Position numbers and translations under genes: made by a program. 41,389 nt of DNA from Candidatus Nitrotoga sp. BS (GTDB lineage Bacteria > Pseudomonadota > Gammaproteobacteria > Burkholderiales > Gallionellaceae): the NCBI RefSeq assembly GCF_927797785.1, contig NZ_CAKMLL010000098.1, positions 1-41,389 of the forward strand, given 5' to 3'. Every line of letters starts with the position of its first letter. Position 1 is the first letter of the stretch. Of this stretch, positions 1 to 10,673 are shown in pieces. The notes beneath the pieces are model-generated. The model saw only the letters and a program-made list of their open reading frames with translations. It was not told the DNA's origin and made no database searches.

Positions 1-49
1 TCATTCGTGCCAACAGTCGATTAAGTTCCAAACAGAATGGCGCACTACA
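1..49. repeat. Probable insertion-sequence terminus at left edge
   Basis: Read outward from the window (on the - strand), the sequence from position 53 down begins CTAGTGTAGTG. The same 11-mer is found reading outward at the right edge (41336-41346). After it the two edges still share CC two bases on and GGAACT about twenty bases in, then diverge, as imperfect terminal inverted repeats of one element would. CTAG (50-53) would be the target site. A glycogen phosphorylase reading frame stops within the first bases of this segment. No transposase is visible, so the family is unknown; elements of the IS5 and IS1182 groups that use CTAG-like targets are possibilities. Confidence 0.55.
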
Positions 50-383
50 CTAGCTCCTGCCCAAACTCATAGAGTGCAGCTTTGAACTGCTCTTCCATCT
101 CCAGATTGAGCATGGCGTTGCTCAAAGTGCGCCCCACGAGGAATTCCAGCGACAGATAGTAGATACGTTTGGCATCGTGCTCGTAGTAGCGTTGCATCGT
201 CTCCATCCAACGTTCGACAAGGCGGTTGCGCACGGTATGAGCGGTGGTTTGAAACCAGTCGCGCGTTGTCGCATTGCTGTGATATTTGCTGTTGGAATAG
301 ACCAGATGATCCGCAAGTGAAGCCTGAATCGCCTCTTTACTCATACCTGCACTTCGATGCTGTAGTTTGGCTTTGTTACTCAT
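45..383 (-). pseudogene. glgP: Glycogen phosphorylase, N-terminal fragment
   Basis: About 112 residues match the N-terminus of glycogen/maltodextrin phosphorylase (GT35), which releases glucose-1-phosphate from glycogen; the full enzyme has roughly 800 residues. Recognisable stretches are the RDWFQTTAHTVR region and YYLSLEFLVGRTL. The frame reaches GQEL, where the family continues with an acidic stretch and then the glycine-rich EPDAGLGNGGLGRL segment. Here it hits a TAG stop inside the probable insertion-sequence end. The start is placed at 383 because GGAGGT lies just upstream; an in-frame ATG at 395 is less well placed. The PLP domain is absent from the window, so this fragment cannot be active. 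The rest of the gene may lie beyond the insertion. Confidence 0.8.
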
Positions 384-433
384 TACGACCTCCATAGTTT
401 ATGAATGTTCGTGATGCATATAAGTCCGCGTTG

Positions 434-462
434 ATTCTCTGCGCATGGATAAAGCGTGTCAA
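434..462 (-). promoter_or_regulatory. Putative sigma-70 promoter of the glgP fragment
   Basis: On the - strand a perfect TTGACA (457-462) is followed after 17 bases by GAGAAT (434-439), a 4/6 match to the -10 consensus. It sits about 50 bases upstream of the glgP start. A second TTGACA lies 13 bases further upstream (470-475), so the box is duplicated. Inferred from sequence only. Confidence 0.45.
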
Positions 463-471
463 CTCAAGTTG

Positions 472-803
472 TCAACCACAGCGGAAGGTATTGAACCAGT
501 CAAACGTAATATGAAACAGCGAGTCCATTAGCGCCTCACCAAACATCGACCACGACCAGTCAATTTTGGGCAAAACAAAAGCGAGCTGCTGATTATTAAT
601 GCATAGACTGGCGCAAGAAAATTGAATGTGTGATGCTTTGATGGTGGCGCAAAGAGTAATGCTTACCGAACACCATGAACAATGCATCCATATCAGGAAA
701 CATACTCCCAGCGATGAATGCGACTCTCGCAATGGGGACATCATCATCCAGTGCCCCCCAGAAATCCGGCACCACCAATCAAAGCGTGATGAACAATATT
801 CAA
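472..803 (-). pseudogene. Decayed membrane-bound metal-dependent hydrolase (YdjM/DUF457-like)
   Basis: Three frames must be joined to read this gene. From a TTG at 803 preceded by a G-rich ribosome-binding site, the first frame gives NIVHHALIGGAGFLG, a typical N-terminus of the YdjM-like family. A run of six C (+ strand, about 763-768) shifts the frame; with five it would continue as GALDDDVPIARVAFIAG, then FPDMDALF and RHHQSITHS, the metal-binding PDxD and HxxxTHS signatures. That frame ends at 596, and a further frame continues to WFNTF at 472, resembling the family's HxxxDWFNTFG motif. The total is far shorter than the usual 170-350 residues, so there are deletions as well as frameshifts. 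The single C-run shift could be a sequencing error; the second break is not explained that way. Confidence 0.6.
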
Positions 804-922
804 CAGCCCCCCTTCATTGTTATTTCGTGTAGACAGAAGTCAAGTATAGAAGAATCTATGTATTGCTCTTTACTTCAGGGAGGAATGCTAGGGATTTTAG
901 GTGGTGGGGCGTTAAATGCGGG

Positions 923-1666
923 CTAAAGTCCAAATGGCAAGAATATTGCTGTAGATAACGTCTGCACCACGCGTGTAATGCCGCGCTGCATCTTTTCCGA
1001 TAACGTAATTGCGAACATATCCAGGCTACCGATAATTTTGCCGAACTCACGTTCAAAGCTAAGATTATGCTCGTGGGCATTCAGTTCATTGGTGAACAAA
1101 TAAAGCTGCCCTTTGTCATCGCGCTTATTGGAGAGCTGCCACACAACGATTTCCATGTTACGTGCGGCATTAAAGATGTTTTGCGGTTCTATGCTGTCGG
1201 TAAAATAAAACTCGGTTTTCCCGCCATGTGCTTTGATCAGCATCGTTTGCAGGCCTACTATCAACGACATTACCCGGTCGCCTTGGTAATCAGGCCGGAA
1301 TGCCTGTTGAATAGCATTGGAGCCTTGTGCTTCGTTAATTTCCTTGAAACGCCAGCCATGCTGGTTTTCGAATATTGATTTCACCATCTCTTCCGCGTTA
1401 GCTGTGGTGTTTTTTCTAAGTTCGCGCGGATTCCGCTTGTATAGTTTTGTCATTAACGTACGCAGGATTTGGGTATTTTCACGTATCTCTACATCAGCCA
1501 AACGATCAATGTCTGATTTGCCAAGCTGACTCAGTAAATTTCGGTCACTATTTTGAGGAATGTGCTTGCTATTTTTGGCAGGTTCTGTAGTGGAGCAGGC
1601 GACCAGTAATAAGGCTGCGGCACTGAGGACAAGCCGACGGTAACCACATAGTAATTTTTGAGTCAT
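923..1666 (-). CDS. Putative outer-membrane lipoprotein of unknown function
   Basis: This is a 247-residue protein with a lipoprotein signal: basic N-terminus (YRRL), hydrophobic core and the lipobox L-V-A-C with Cys24, after which STTEP suggests outer-membrane sorting. The mature part is mostly helical and polar (for example the charged stretch around NPRELRKNTTANAEE) and ends in a hydrophobic segment (STAIFLPFGL). I recognise no enzymatic motif. ATG at 1666 is preferred over an in-frame TTG at 1678 because it gives a compact signal peptide. Similar conserved lipoproteins occur in betaproteobacteria, but I cannot name a family. It stands alone, divergent from ilvA. Confidence 0.7.
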   Translation of the reverse strand: MTQKLLCGYRRLVLSAAALLLVACSTTEPAKNSKHIPQNSDRNLLSQLGKSDIDRLADVEIRENTQILRTLMTKLYKRNPRELRKNTTANAEEMVKSIFENQHGWRFKEINEAQGSNAIQQAFRPDYQGDRVMSLIVGLQTMLIKAHGGKTEFYFTDSIEPQNIFNAARNMEIVVWQLSNKRDDKGQLYLFTNELNAHEHNLSFEREFGKIIGSLDMFAITLSEKMQRGITRVVQTLSTAIFLPFGL

Positions 1667-2016
1667 GCGGTTTCGCAACTATCGTAATTGTAAGATCGTT
1701 AGTGAGTCGAACTGCGTTAGCATGGTAACCTCTTAAATGACCAAGGAAAGCAGTATAAATGAATCTACACATACACATTTGCGATGTGGCAATATTAATT
1801 CATGGCTTTAAAGAAAGCAGGTTTGAGTCAGACTCAAGGGCGCTTCTATAAAGCGCAACTTGGTGAGCAGCCACTTTGCGGCGATAAGATGGAAGCAGGG
1901 GCACCATGAATAGCGACCAAAGTTGGTAGCGGCATTACGGAAACCCTTTCTGGTTGGATTCAATTCCTGCTAGTCTTGCATCATAATCTGTTCATAAATT
2001 AATTCGTAGACCCGCC
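1667..2016. other. Intergenic region between lipoprotein gene and ilvA
   Basis: This 350-base segment separates two divergent genes and should hold both promoters, but I could not assign convincing -35/-10 pairs. It contains three adjacent perfect hairpins (listed separately) and no supported reading frame. The sequence just before ilvA (about 1976-2010) is AT-rich. Confidence 0.5.
1805..1856. repeat. Three consecutive perfect inverted repeats
   Basis: Three short palindromes follow one another: GCTTT/AAAGC with a 4-base loop (1805-1818), TTGAGTC-A-GACTCAA (1823-1837) and GCGCTT/AAGCGC with a 5-base loop (1840-1856). Only a few bases separate them. The middle one is a near-continuous palindrome typical of a dimeric operator. 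The series could also be an RNA leader element of ilvA or a relic of a repeat element. The pairing is seen directly; the function is unknown. Confidence 0.6.
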
Positions 2017-3525
2017 ATGAAAAGTTACTTAAATCGCATTCTCACCGCCCGCGTCTATGACGTGGCTATTGAAAGCCCGCTGGATGTTGCGCCCAATTTG
2101 TCCGCGCGCATCGGAAACAATGTACTTCTAAAGCGTGAAGACATGCAGCCGGTATTTTCTTTCAAACTGCGCGGGGCCTATAACAAGATGGCGAAATTGA
2201 CGTCGGCGCAGTTGAAGCGCGGTGTCATTGCTGCATCTGCCGGTAATCACGCGCAGGGCGTGGCGTTGTCGGCGCAGAAACTGGGGTGCAAGGCCATCAT
2301 TGTCATGCCAGTGACCACGCCGCAGATTAAGGTGGAAGCGGTTGCCAGCCGTGGTGCGTCAATAATATTGCATGGCGATTCTTATTCTGATGCCTATTTG
2401 CATGCATTGGAGCTGGAGCAGAAACTCAAGCTGACCTTCGTCCATCCTTATGACGATTCCGACGTAATTGCCGGACAGGGAACGATCGGTATGGAAATTC
2501 TGCGACAGCATAGTCAGCCCATCCATGCTATTTTTGCGCCCATCGGTGGCGGTGGCCTGATCTCAGGTATTGCTGCTTACGTCAAAACGGTACGCCCGGA
2601 AATAAAGGTTATCGGCGTGCAACCATTGGAGTCCGATGCCATGAGCCGCTCAATTAAGGCCGGTCGGCGTGTCACGCTTGAGCATGTCGGCTTATTTGCT
2701 GATGGCGTGGCTGTAAAACAAGTCGGGCAGGAGACTCTCCGTTTGTGTCGTGAATTGGTGGACGAAATTATACTGGTGGATACCGATGCCATCTGTGCAG
2801 CGATCAAGGATGTGTTCGAAGATACCCGCACAAATCTTGAGCCTGCTGGAGCGTTGGCCATTGCAGGTGCCAAGCTGTATGTGGAGCGTGAAAAATTAAA
2901 GGGCAAGACGCTGGTGGCAATTGCTAGCGGTGCCAACATGAATTTTGACCGTTTGCGTTTCATCGCGGAGCGAGCAGAACTCGGTGAAAAACGCGAGGCT
3001 ATTCTGGCGGTGAGCATACCGGAAACGCCTGGCAGCTTTCGCAAATTTTGTACTTTGCTAGGCCAGCGGAATATCACTGAATTCAACTATCGCTATGCGA
3101 ACCCCAAGGAGGCGCATGTGTTTGTCGGTGTGCAGGTGAAAGATCAGTCTGAAACCACCAAGCTAGTTGCCACGCTGGGGAAGCATAAACTGCCCACGCT
3201 GAATTTTACTGACAACGAGATGGCCAAGCTTCATGTACGTCATTTGGTAGGGGGACATGCACCTGGTTTGCAGGATGAAATCCTGTTTCGCTTTGAATTT
3301 CCAGAACGCCCCGGCGCATTAATGACTTTCCTTAATAGCATGAACCATAGCTGGAATATTAGCTTATTCCACTATCGCAACCATGGTGCGGATTACGGCC
3401 GCGTGCTGATCGGCATGCAAGTGCCAAATCATGACAAGAAACCGCTGCGGATTTTCCTGGATAATCTCGGCTATCGTTATTGGGATGAGAGCGATAATCC
3501 GGCATACAAACTGTTCTTGAACTGA
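2017..3525 (+). CDS. ilvA: Threonine ammonia-lyase (dehydratase), biosynthetic
   Basis: This PLP enzyme converts threonine to 2-oxobutanoate, the first committed step of isoleucine synthesis. The 502 residues match the long, regulated form (E. coli IlvA is about 514). The PLP lysine is Lys50 in SFKLRGAYN. SAGNHAQG (74-81) is the substrate loop, and the glycine-rich PIGGGGLISG near residue 175 binds the cofactor phosphate. The C-terminal third carries two ACT-like regulatory modules, recognisable from IPETPGSFRKF and FPERPGALMTF, which in this family bind isoleucine and valine. It is monocistronic as far as visible, with no other ilv or leu gene beside it. Confidence 0.95.
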   Translation: MKSYLNRILTARVYDVAIESPLDVAPNLSARIGNNVLLKREDMQPVFSFKLRGAYNKMAKLTSAQLKRGVIAASAGNHAQGVALSAQKLGCKAIIVMPVTTPQIKVEAVASRGASIILHGDSYSDAYLHALELEQKLKLTFVHPYDDSDVIAGQGTIGMEILRQHSQPIHAIFAPIGGGGLISGIAAYVKTVRPEIKVIGVQPLESDAMSRSIKAGRRVTLEHVGLFADGVAVKQVGQETLRLCRELVDEIILVDTDAICAAIKDVFEDTRTNLEPAGALAIAGAKLYVEREKLKGKTLVAIASGANMNFDRLRFIAERAELGEKREAILAVSIPETPGSFRKFCTLLGQRNITEFNYRYANPKEAHVFVGVQVKDQSETTKLVATLGKHKLPTLNFTDNEMAKLHVRHLVGGHAPGLQDEILFRFEFPERPGALMTFLNSMNHSWNISLFHYRNHGADYGRVLIGMQVPNHDKKPLRIFLDNLGYRYWDESDNPAYKLFLN

Positions 3526-3570
3526 CGGCTAAATTGTAATTAGTATGGGCGAACTTGATTCCCCTACTTA

Positions 3571-3812
3571 TAAAATATGCAGCTTTCTTCCGTGAGTCCA
3601 TGCTGGAAAGATTGTCAGGGTAGCTGTTCATAGCAACTTCATATTCTGCGGTTATGACTTAAACGGCGGAGAATATTTTTCGCCACACTGGATGGCATTC
3701 CGAAATCAATTCGGGTTCCGTGACGACTTATTCAAGTCAGCATCCGGTGGTGTTTGCCGCGTTCACAGCAAGAGTCTTGAACAGCTGCTGTGAAGTGTCT
3801 GCTGATATTTTA
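3571..3812 (+). ncRNA. Candidate structured RNA upstream of fau (6S-like position)
   Basis: The ilvA-fau gap folds on paper into a nested rod. The closing stem pairs 3571-3578 plus 3580-3583 with 3801-3812 (12 pairs, one bulged G). A perfect 9-base stem pairs 3622-3630 with 3778-3786. An inner stem pairs 3664-3667 with 3756-3759, and another 3686-3694 with 3741-3749 (one G-U). The top is a junction of two small hairpins, 3700-3714 and 3725-3738. A perfect local hairpin (3762-3770 with 3786-3794) holds one strand of the 9-base stem in its loop, so two folds compete. In many proteobacteria the 6S RNA gene ssrS lies directly upstream of fau, but the three-way junction is not classical 6S and I see no primary-sequence match. 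A fau leader is the alternative. Confidence 0.4.
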
Positions 3813-3835
3813 GAAAATACCGTTCACTTGAATCT

Positions 3836-4480
3836 ATGAGCAAAGATAATCCGCCCATGACAACTCAGGTTATGAAACAGGCTATCAGACAACGTATAAT
3901 TGCCGACCGTGAACAATTGACCGTGGCTGAGAGGGTATGCTTAAGTCGTGCCATCGCGGAGCGCATCGCAAACTTGAATGTTTATCGCACGGCCAATACG
4001 GTGCTAGCTTACATGAGCTTCGGCGCGGAGTTCTCCACCGAAGAATGGGTGCAACAGGCATTGCGCGATGGTAAGAGCGTACTATTGCCCAAGGTGAACC
4101 GCGCCACGAAAGAATTGGATATTTACCGCGTAACGAATTTGCGGACTGATTTGGCACCTGGCCAGTGGAATATACGAGAACCATTGGTTGAGCGCTGTGC
4201 CAAGATAAATTCTTTGCAAGAATTGGATTTTATCTTGTTGCCGGGAATAGCATTCGGATGCGACGGTGCGCGACTAGGTTACGGCGGTGGGTTTTATGAC
4301 AAGCTGCTGGCGCGAATTAAGGATGCGAACCAGGGTTTATGTCCTGCGCTGGTCGCCGGGGCATTTACTATCCAGCTGGTTGAAGGTCTACCACAGGAAG
4401 CCACCGATCACAAAGTGGAATGGGTAGTGACGGAAAACGAGACGATACAGTGCGTTTCTGACCTGCCTCTGGGCAAATAG
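3836..4480 (+). CDS. fau: 5-formyltetrahydrofolate cyclo-ligase
   Basis: This cytoplasmic enzyme uses ATP to convert 5-formyl-THF to 5,10-methenyl-THF, returning folate to the one-carbon pool. The 214-residue protein has the family signature LPGIAFGCDGARLGYGGGFYD at roughly residues 137-157, which includes the glycine-rich phosphate-binding loop, and the expected N-terminal basic helix (QAIRQRIIADRE). The start is uncertain: ATG 3836 has no clear ribosome-binding site, and in-frame ATGs at 3857 and 3872 would trim the N-terminus to a more usual length. It lies 24 bases after the candidate structured RNA and is followed 78 bases later by aceE. Confidence 0.9.
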   Translation: MSKDNPPMTTQVMKQAIRQRIIADREQLTVAERVCLSRAIAERIANLNVYRTANTVLAYMSFGAEFSTEEWVQQALRDGKSVLLPKVNRATKELDIYRVTNLRTDLAPGQWNIREPLVERCAKINSLQELDFILLPGIAFGCDGARLGYGGGFYDKLLARIKDANQGLCPALVAGAFTIQLVEGLPQEATDHKVEWVVTENETIQCVSDLPLGK

Positions 4481-4558
4481 CGCGGCTTAACGCCATCACA
4501 AAATATACAGCTTGGTGCGTGCATCGACCAACAACAACGAGTGATAGAGAGTTGATAT

Positions 4559-7219
<2,661 letters not shown>

Positions 7220-7236
7220 GCGGGCAGGAGACACGC

Positions 7237-8535
7237 GTGGCAGAAATCAAACAAGTACTTATGCCGGACATCGGTGATTCTCAAGATGTGCCGATAATAG
7301 AAGTAATGGTAAAAGCGGGGGACAAGGTCAAGGCTGAGCAGTCCCTGCTTACCCTGGAAACTGACAAGGCTACAATGGATGTGCCCGCTCCATTTGATGG
7401 GGTGGTGAAGAATGTTAGCGTTAAAGTGGGCGACAAAGTATCGGAAGGCACACTGATTTTATTGATGGAAAGCAGTGCAACGGAAACGTCTGCTACAGTT
7501 AGCCCCACCACAACACCAGCTCCGGAAAAAGACGCTGAAAATTCAGGTGCATCCCAATCTGTTGCAGCACCTGCAGCACCTGCAACGCCCGCAGTCGCGC
7601 CGCCAACTGGTTTGCCAAGTAACCATACAGGCAAGGCGCATGCCAGTCCGTCCATTCGGCATTTTGCGCGCGAACTGGGAGTTGATCTCACGCGAGTAAA
7701 AAGCAGCGGAGAAAAGGGACGCATTACCAAAAATGACGTGCAGAGCTTCGTTAAAACTTCGCTTGCAAAACCGCAAGAAGGCACGGTTGGCGGTGGTTTA
7801 CAGGTATCAGCCATGCCGATAGTGGATTTTTCCAAGTTTGGTGTCATCGAAACCAAACCGCTCTCGCGCATCAAGAAGCTTTCTGGTGCCAATCTTCATC
7901 GCAACTGGCTCTCCATTCCGCATATTACCCAGCACGATGAGGCTGATATCACCGAGATGGAAGTTTTCCGCAAGGAGCTGGGCGAGGAATACTCAAAACA
8001 GGGAATAAAAATTACTCCGCTGGTGTTCTTGCTTAAGGCTGTGGTGACAGCGATGCATCAATATCCAAATTTCAATTCATCATTAGATGCTAGCGGTGAA
8101 AACTTGGTGCTGAAAAAGTATTTTCACATCGGTGTGGCAGTGGATACGCCGGATGGACTGATGGTGCCAGTGTTACGTGATGTGGATCAAAAGGGTATAG
8201 TTCAACTGGCCAAGGAGTTGGGTGAGATTAGCGTCAAGGCACGGGAGAAAAAGCTCCCTGCAACCGCCATGCAAGGCGGCTGTTTCACTATTTCCAGTCT
8301 GGGCGGCATCGGCGGAACAGCATTTACACCTATAATTAATGCGCCAGAAGTGGCTATTCTGGGTGTATCCAAAGCGAGCGTAAAGCCAGTATTCAAAGAG
8401 GGTGAGTTTGAGCCGAGGCTCATATTGCCACTGTCGCTGTCATATGATCATCGCGTAATCGATGGTGCGGAGGCAGTCCGTTTCACGAGTTATCTTGGCA
8501 GCGTATTGTCCGATGTTCGCCGATTGGTGCTATAA
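7237..8535 (+). CDS. aceF: Pyruvate dehydrogenase E2, dihydrolipoamide acetyltransferase
   Basis: This is the core of the pyruvate dehydrogenase complex, transferring acetyl from lipoate to CoA. The GTG at 7237 is chosen as the start because AGGAG lies six bases upstream; an in-frame TTG at 7216 overlaps aceE and has no such site. With 432 residues it has a single lipoyl domain (Lys44 in ETDKATMD), an Ala/Pro-rich linker (about 85-140), a peripheral subunit-binding domain (about 143-178, starting ASPSIRHFAREL), a second linker and the catalytic domain with SYDHRVIDG, His405 and Asp409. E. coli AceF has three lipoyl domains; one is common in other groups. No E3 (lpd) gene follows; nadD comes directly after. 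Confidence 0.96.
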   Translation: MAEIKQVLMPDIGDSQDVPIIEVMVKAGDKVKAEQSLLTLETDKATMDVPAPFDGVVKNVSVKVGDKVSEGTLILLMESSATETSATVSPTTTPAPEKDAENSGASQSVAAPAAPATPAVAPPTGLPSNHTGKAHASPSIRHFARELGVDLTRVKSSGEKGRITKNDVQSFVKTSLAKPQEGTVGGGLQVSAMPIVDFSKFGVIETKPLSRIKKLSGANLHRNWLSIPHITQHDEADITEMEVFRKELGEEYSKQGIKITPLVFLLKAVVTAMHQYPNFNSSLDASGENLVLKKYFHIGVAVDTPDGLMVPVLRDVDQKGIVQLAKELGEISVKAREKKLPATAMQGGCFTISSLGGIGGTAFTPIINAPEVAILGVSKASVKPVFKEGEFEPRLILPLSLSYDHRVIDGAEAVRFTSYLGSVLSDVRRLVL

Positions 8536-8538
8536 CCT

Positions 8539-9195
8539 GTGAATCAATCCCCCATCGGTATCTTGGGCGGCACGTTCGACCCTGTCCACAACGGTCATCT
8601 GCGTCTGGCACAGGAAGCGCTGGAACAATGCAACCTGGCTGCAGTACACTTTATTCCAAGCGGTACGCCACCGCACCGCACCGCGCCGCAAGCAAGTGCA
8701 GTGCAGCGTCTGGAGATGGTTCGTCTGGCACTGCAAGGCAACGCGGCATTCGTGTTGGATGATCGTGAAATATCTCGCGTCGATCCATGTTATACGGTGG
8801 ACACACTTACTGCGCTGCGTGCCGCGCTAGGTAAGCAACAGCCGTTGTGTTTGTTAATGGGCGGCGATGCCTTCCTGCTGTTACACTCTTGGCATGAGTG
8901 GAAAAATTTGTTCGAACTGGCACACATCGTAGTCATGCAACGTGCCGGGCACCCACTTGGCAACATTATAAATGGGGCTAACGAGGCTTTGCGCGATGAA
9001 TACAGGGCGCGCCTTGCTCCAGTGCCCCGCATTCTGCGTGACTCGCCTGCTGGAGCGATCCTGGTGGCAGATATGCCTGACCTTGAAATTTCTGCCACTG
9101 ATATTCGTAAACGGTGCGCCCAAAATAAAAACATACATTACCTGCTACCAGACTTGGTAGCCGGTTACATTCAATTACATCACCTATATACCTAA
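8539..9195 (+). CDS. nadD: Nicotinate-nucleotide adenylyltransferase
   Basis: NadD adenylates nicotinate mononucleotide to deamido-NAD in NAD synthesis. The 218-residue protein starts at GTG 8539, three bases after the aceF stop. It has the nucleotidyltransferase signature GGTFDPVHNGH at residues 10-20 (T/HxGH motif) and the C-terminal ISATDIRKR, corresponding to the family ISxTxIR motif. The middle segment LLMGGDAFLLLHSWHEWKNL fits the substrate-binding region. It begins the conserved nadD-rsfS-rlmH-maf-rng string. Confidence 0.95.
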   Translation: MNQSPIGILGGTFDPVHNGHLRLAQEALEQCNLAAVHFIPSGTPPHRTAPQASAVQRLEMVRLALQGNAAFVLDDREISRVDPCYTVDTLTALRAALGKQQPLCLLMGGDAFLLLHSWHEWKNLFELAHIVVMQRAGHPLGNIINGANEALRDEYRARLAPVPRILRDSPAGAILVADMPDLEISATDIRKRCAQNKNIHYLLPDLVAGYIQLHHLYT

Positions 9196-9196
9196 C

Positions 9197-9556
9197 ATGC
9201 TAACCATAGAAGAAAAAATCCTGGCCGTAGTGACCGCATTGGAAGACATTAAAGCCAATGATATCAGCGTACTTGATACCAGCAAAAAGAGTCAGCTATT
9301 CGAGCGCATGGTAATTGCCAGCGCCAATTCACCGCGTCAAACCAGGGCGTTAGCTGATCATGTATCCAAACAACTCAAGCTACGCGGCGAGCCAGCACTC
9401 AGCATAGAAGGTGAAGAAAGCGGGGAGTGGGTACTAGTTGATCTCGGCGAAGTGGTCGTGCATATCATGCAGCCTGCAGTGCGCGCCTACTACCAGCTGG
9501 AAGAGCTATGGAGCATGCGGCATCTGCCGCCTAAGTCGGATAGCGAGACAATATGA
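9197..9556 (+). CDS. rsfS: Ribosomal silencing factor
   Basis: RsfS binds ribosomal protein L14 (uL14) on the 50S subunit and blocks subunit joining in starvation. The 119 residues are typical of the DUF143/Iojap family, and the diagnostic C-terminal half is present: [19 protein letters not shown] followed by [10 protein letters not shown]. The start lies one base past the nadD stop and the stop overlaps rlmH by four bases, so translation of the three genes is likely coupled. Confidence 0.95.
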   Translation: MLTIEEKILAVVTALEDIKANDISVLDTSKKSQLFERMVIASANSPRQTRALADHVSKQLKLRGEPALSIEGEESGEWVLVDLGEVVVHIMQPAVRAYYQLEELWSMRHLPPKSDSETI

Positions 9557-10023
9557 AACTGTGGCTGGTGGCCGTCGGGCACAAGATGCCAGCCTGGATT
9601 ACCACAGGCTTCACAGAGTATGTTAAGCGCATGACACGCGAGGCCCAAATCGAACTTATAGAAATAAAACCGGAGCCGCGAACCACCGGTAAGAGCGTAG
9701 CGCAGATGATGGAGGCAGAAGCGCTACGTATAGTAACCGCTCTGCCGAAGGAGGTGCTGCGCATCGCGTTGGATGAGCGCGGTGAGCATTTCTCCACCAA
9801 ACAGCTGGCACAACAAATGCAAAATTGGATGGGCGGCGGACGCGACGTGGCCTTCATTATCGGAGGTGCGGATGGCTTGCACGAATCCATAAAAAACAGT
9901 GCGCAGCAGTTGCTAGCACTGTCAATTATGACACTGCCGCATGGCTTGGTACGTGTATTGCTGGCAGAACAGTTGTATCGCGCCCATAGCTTGATGCACA
10001 ATCACCCTTATCATCGTGAATGA
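9553..10023 (+). CDS. rlmH: 23S rRNA pseudouridine-1915 N3-methyltransferase
   Basis: RlmH is a SPOUT-class (knotted) methyltransferase that modifies pseudouridine 1915 in helix 69 of assembled ribosomes. The protein has 156 residues, the family length. It shows the SAM-binding knot motifs [25 protein letters not shown] and the C-terminal [22 protein letters not shown] followed by NHPYHRE. The start overlaps the rsfS stop by four bases (ATGA). Confidence 0.96.
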   Translation: MKLWLVAVGHKMPAWITTGFTEYVKRMTREAQIELIEIKPEPRTTGKSVAQMMEAEALRIVTALPKEVLRIALDERGEHFSTKQLAQQMQNWMGGGRDVAFIIGGADGLHESIKNSAQQLLALSIMTLPHGLVRVLLAEQLYRAHSLMHNHPYHRE

Positions 10024-10055
10024 TGCGGTCCGCTACTATAGGATTTTAAAAAGCC

Positions 10056-10673
10056 ATGACTCCCCGCACTCGTATTTACCTCGCCTCGCAAAGCCCGCGT
10101 CGCCGAGAGCTGCTGAAGCAGATTGGGATTAATTTTGAAACGCTGCTGTTACGTTCTAGCTTATCCCGTAGAGTGGATGTGGATGAAACTCCACGCAAAG
10201 ATGAGTCACCTGAAGCCCATGTGCAAAGGGTTTGTCAGGAGAAAGTGAATGCCGGATGGATGTTACTGCAATTCCGTAATTTATTGCCCCTCCCGGTTTT
10301 GGCTGCCGACACCAGCGTTATTTTAGACGGCAAGATTATTGGCAAGCCGCAAGATCGTGAACAGGCTGCAGCTACTCTACGTGTTCTTTCTGGACGCCAA
10401 CACCAAGTATTGAGTGCCGTCGCAGTTTCCTTCGAAGAACGTACAGAAATGCGCTTGTCGATCAGTAAAGTAACCATGGCAACGCTAAACGAAGAGCGCA
10501 TCCGGCGCTATATTCTCACCAGCGAGCCACTAGACAAAGCTGGCGCGTATGGTATCCAAGGCCACGCTGCGGCATTCATACAACACATAGAAGGCAGTTA
10601 CTCAGGTGTAATGGGCTTACCCCTGTTCGAAACGGCTGAACTGCTGAAAATATTCGGTTATCCCACTCTGTGA
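10056..10673 (+). CDS. maf: Maf-family nucleoside triphosphate pyrophosphatase
   Basis: Maf proteins hydrolyse non-canonical or excess nucleoside triphosphates to monophosphates; the YhdE subgroup prefers dTTP/UTP and overexpression blocks septation. The 205-residue protein starts with ASQSPRRRELLKQIG and contains the catalytic segment LAADTSVILDGKIIGKPQD and the SGRQHQVLSAVAV strand. DKAGAYGIQGHAA near the C-terminus is also typical. The substrate subgroup is inferred. Its stop overlaps the rng start. Confidence 0.92.
   Translation: MTPRTRIYLASQSPRRRELLKQIGINFETLLLRSSLSRRVDVDETPRKDESPEAHVQRVCQEKVNAGWMLLQFRNLLPLPVLAADTSVILDGKIIGKPQDREQAAATLRVLSGRQHQVLSAVAVSFEERTEMRLSISKVTMATLNEERIRRYILTSEPLDKAGAYGIQGHAAAFIQHIEGSYSGVMGLPLFETAELLKIFGYPTL

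Noticed and set aside
626-926. Two overlapping + strand frames of 68 and 83 codons
   Set aside because: They lie antisense to the YdjM-like pseudogene and show no family motif; the - strand reading explains the sequence better.
3571-3812. Firm assignment as ssrS (6S RNA)
   Set aside because: Location fits but the apical structure and primary sequence do not clearly match; kept only as a candidate structured RNA.
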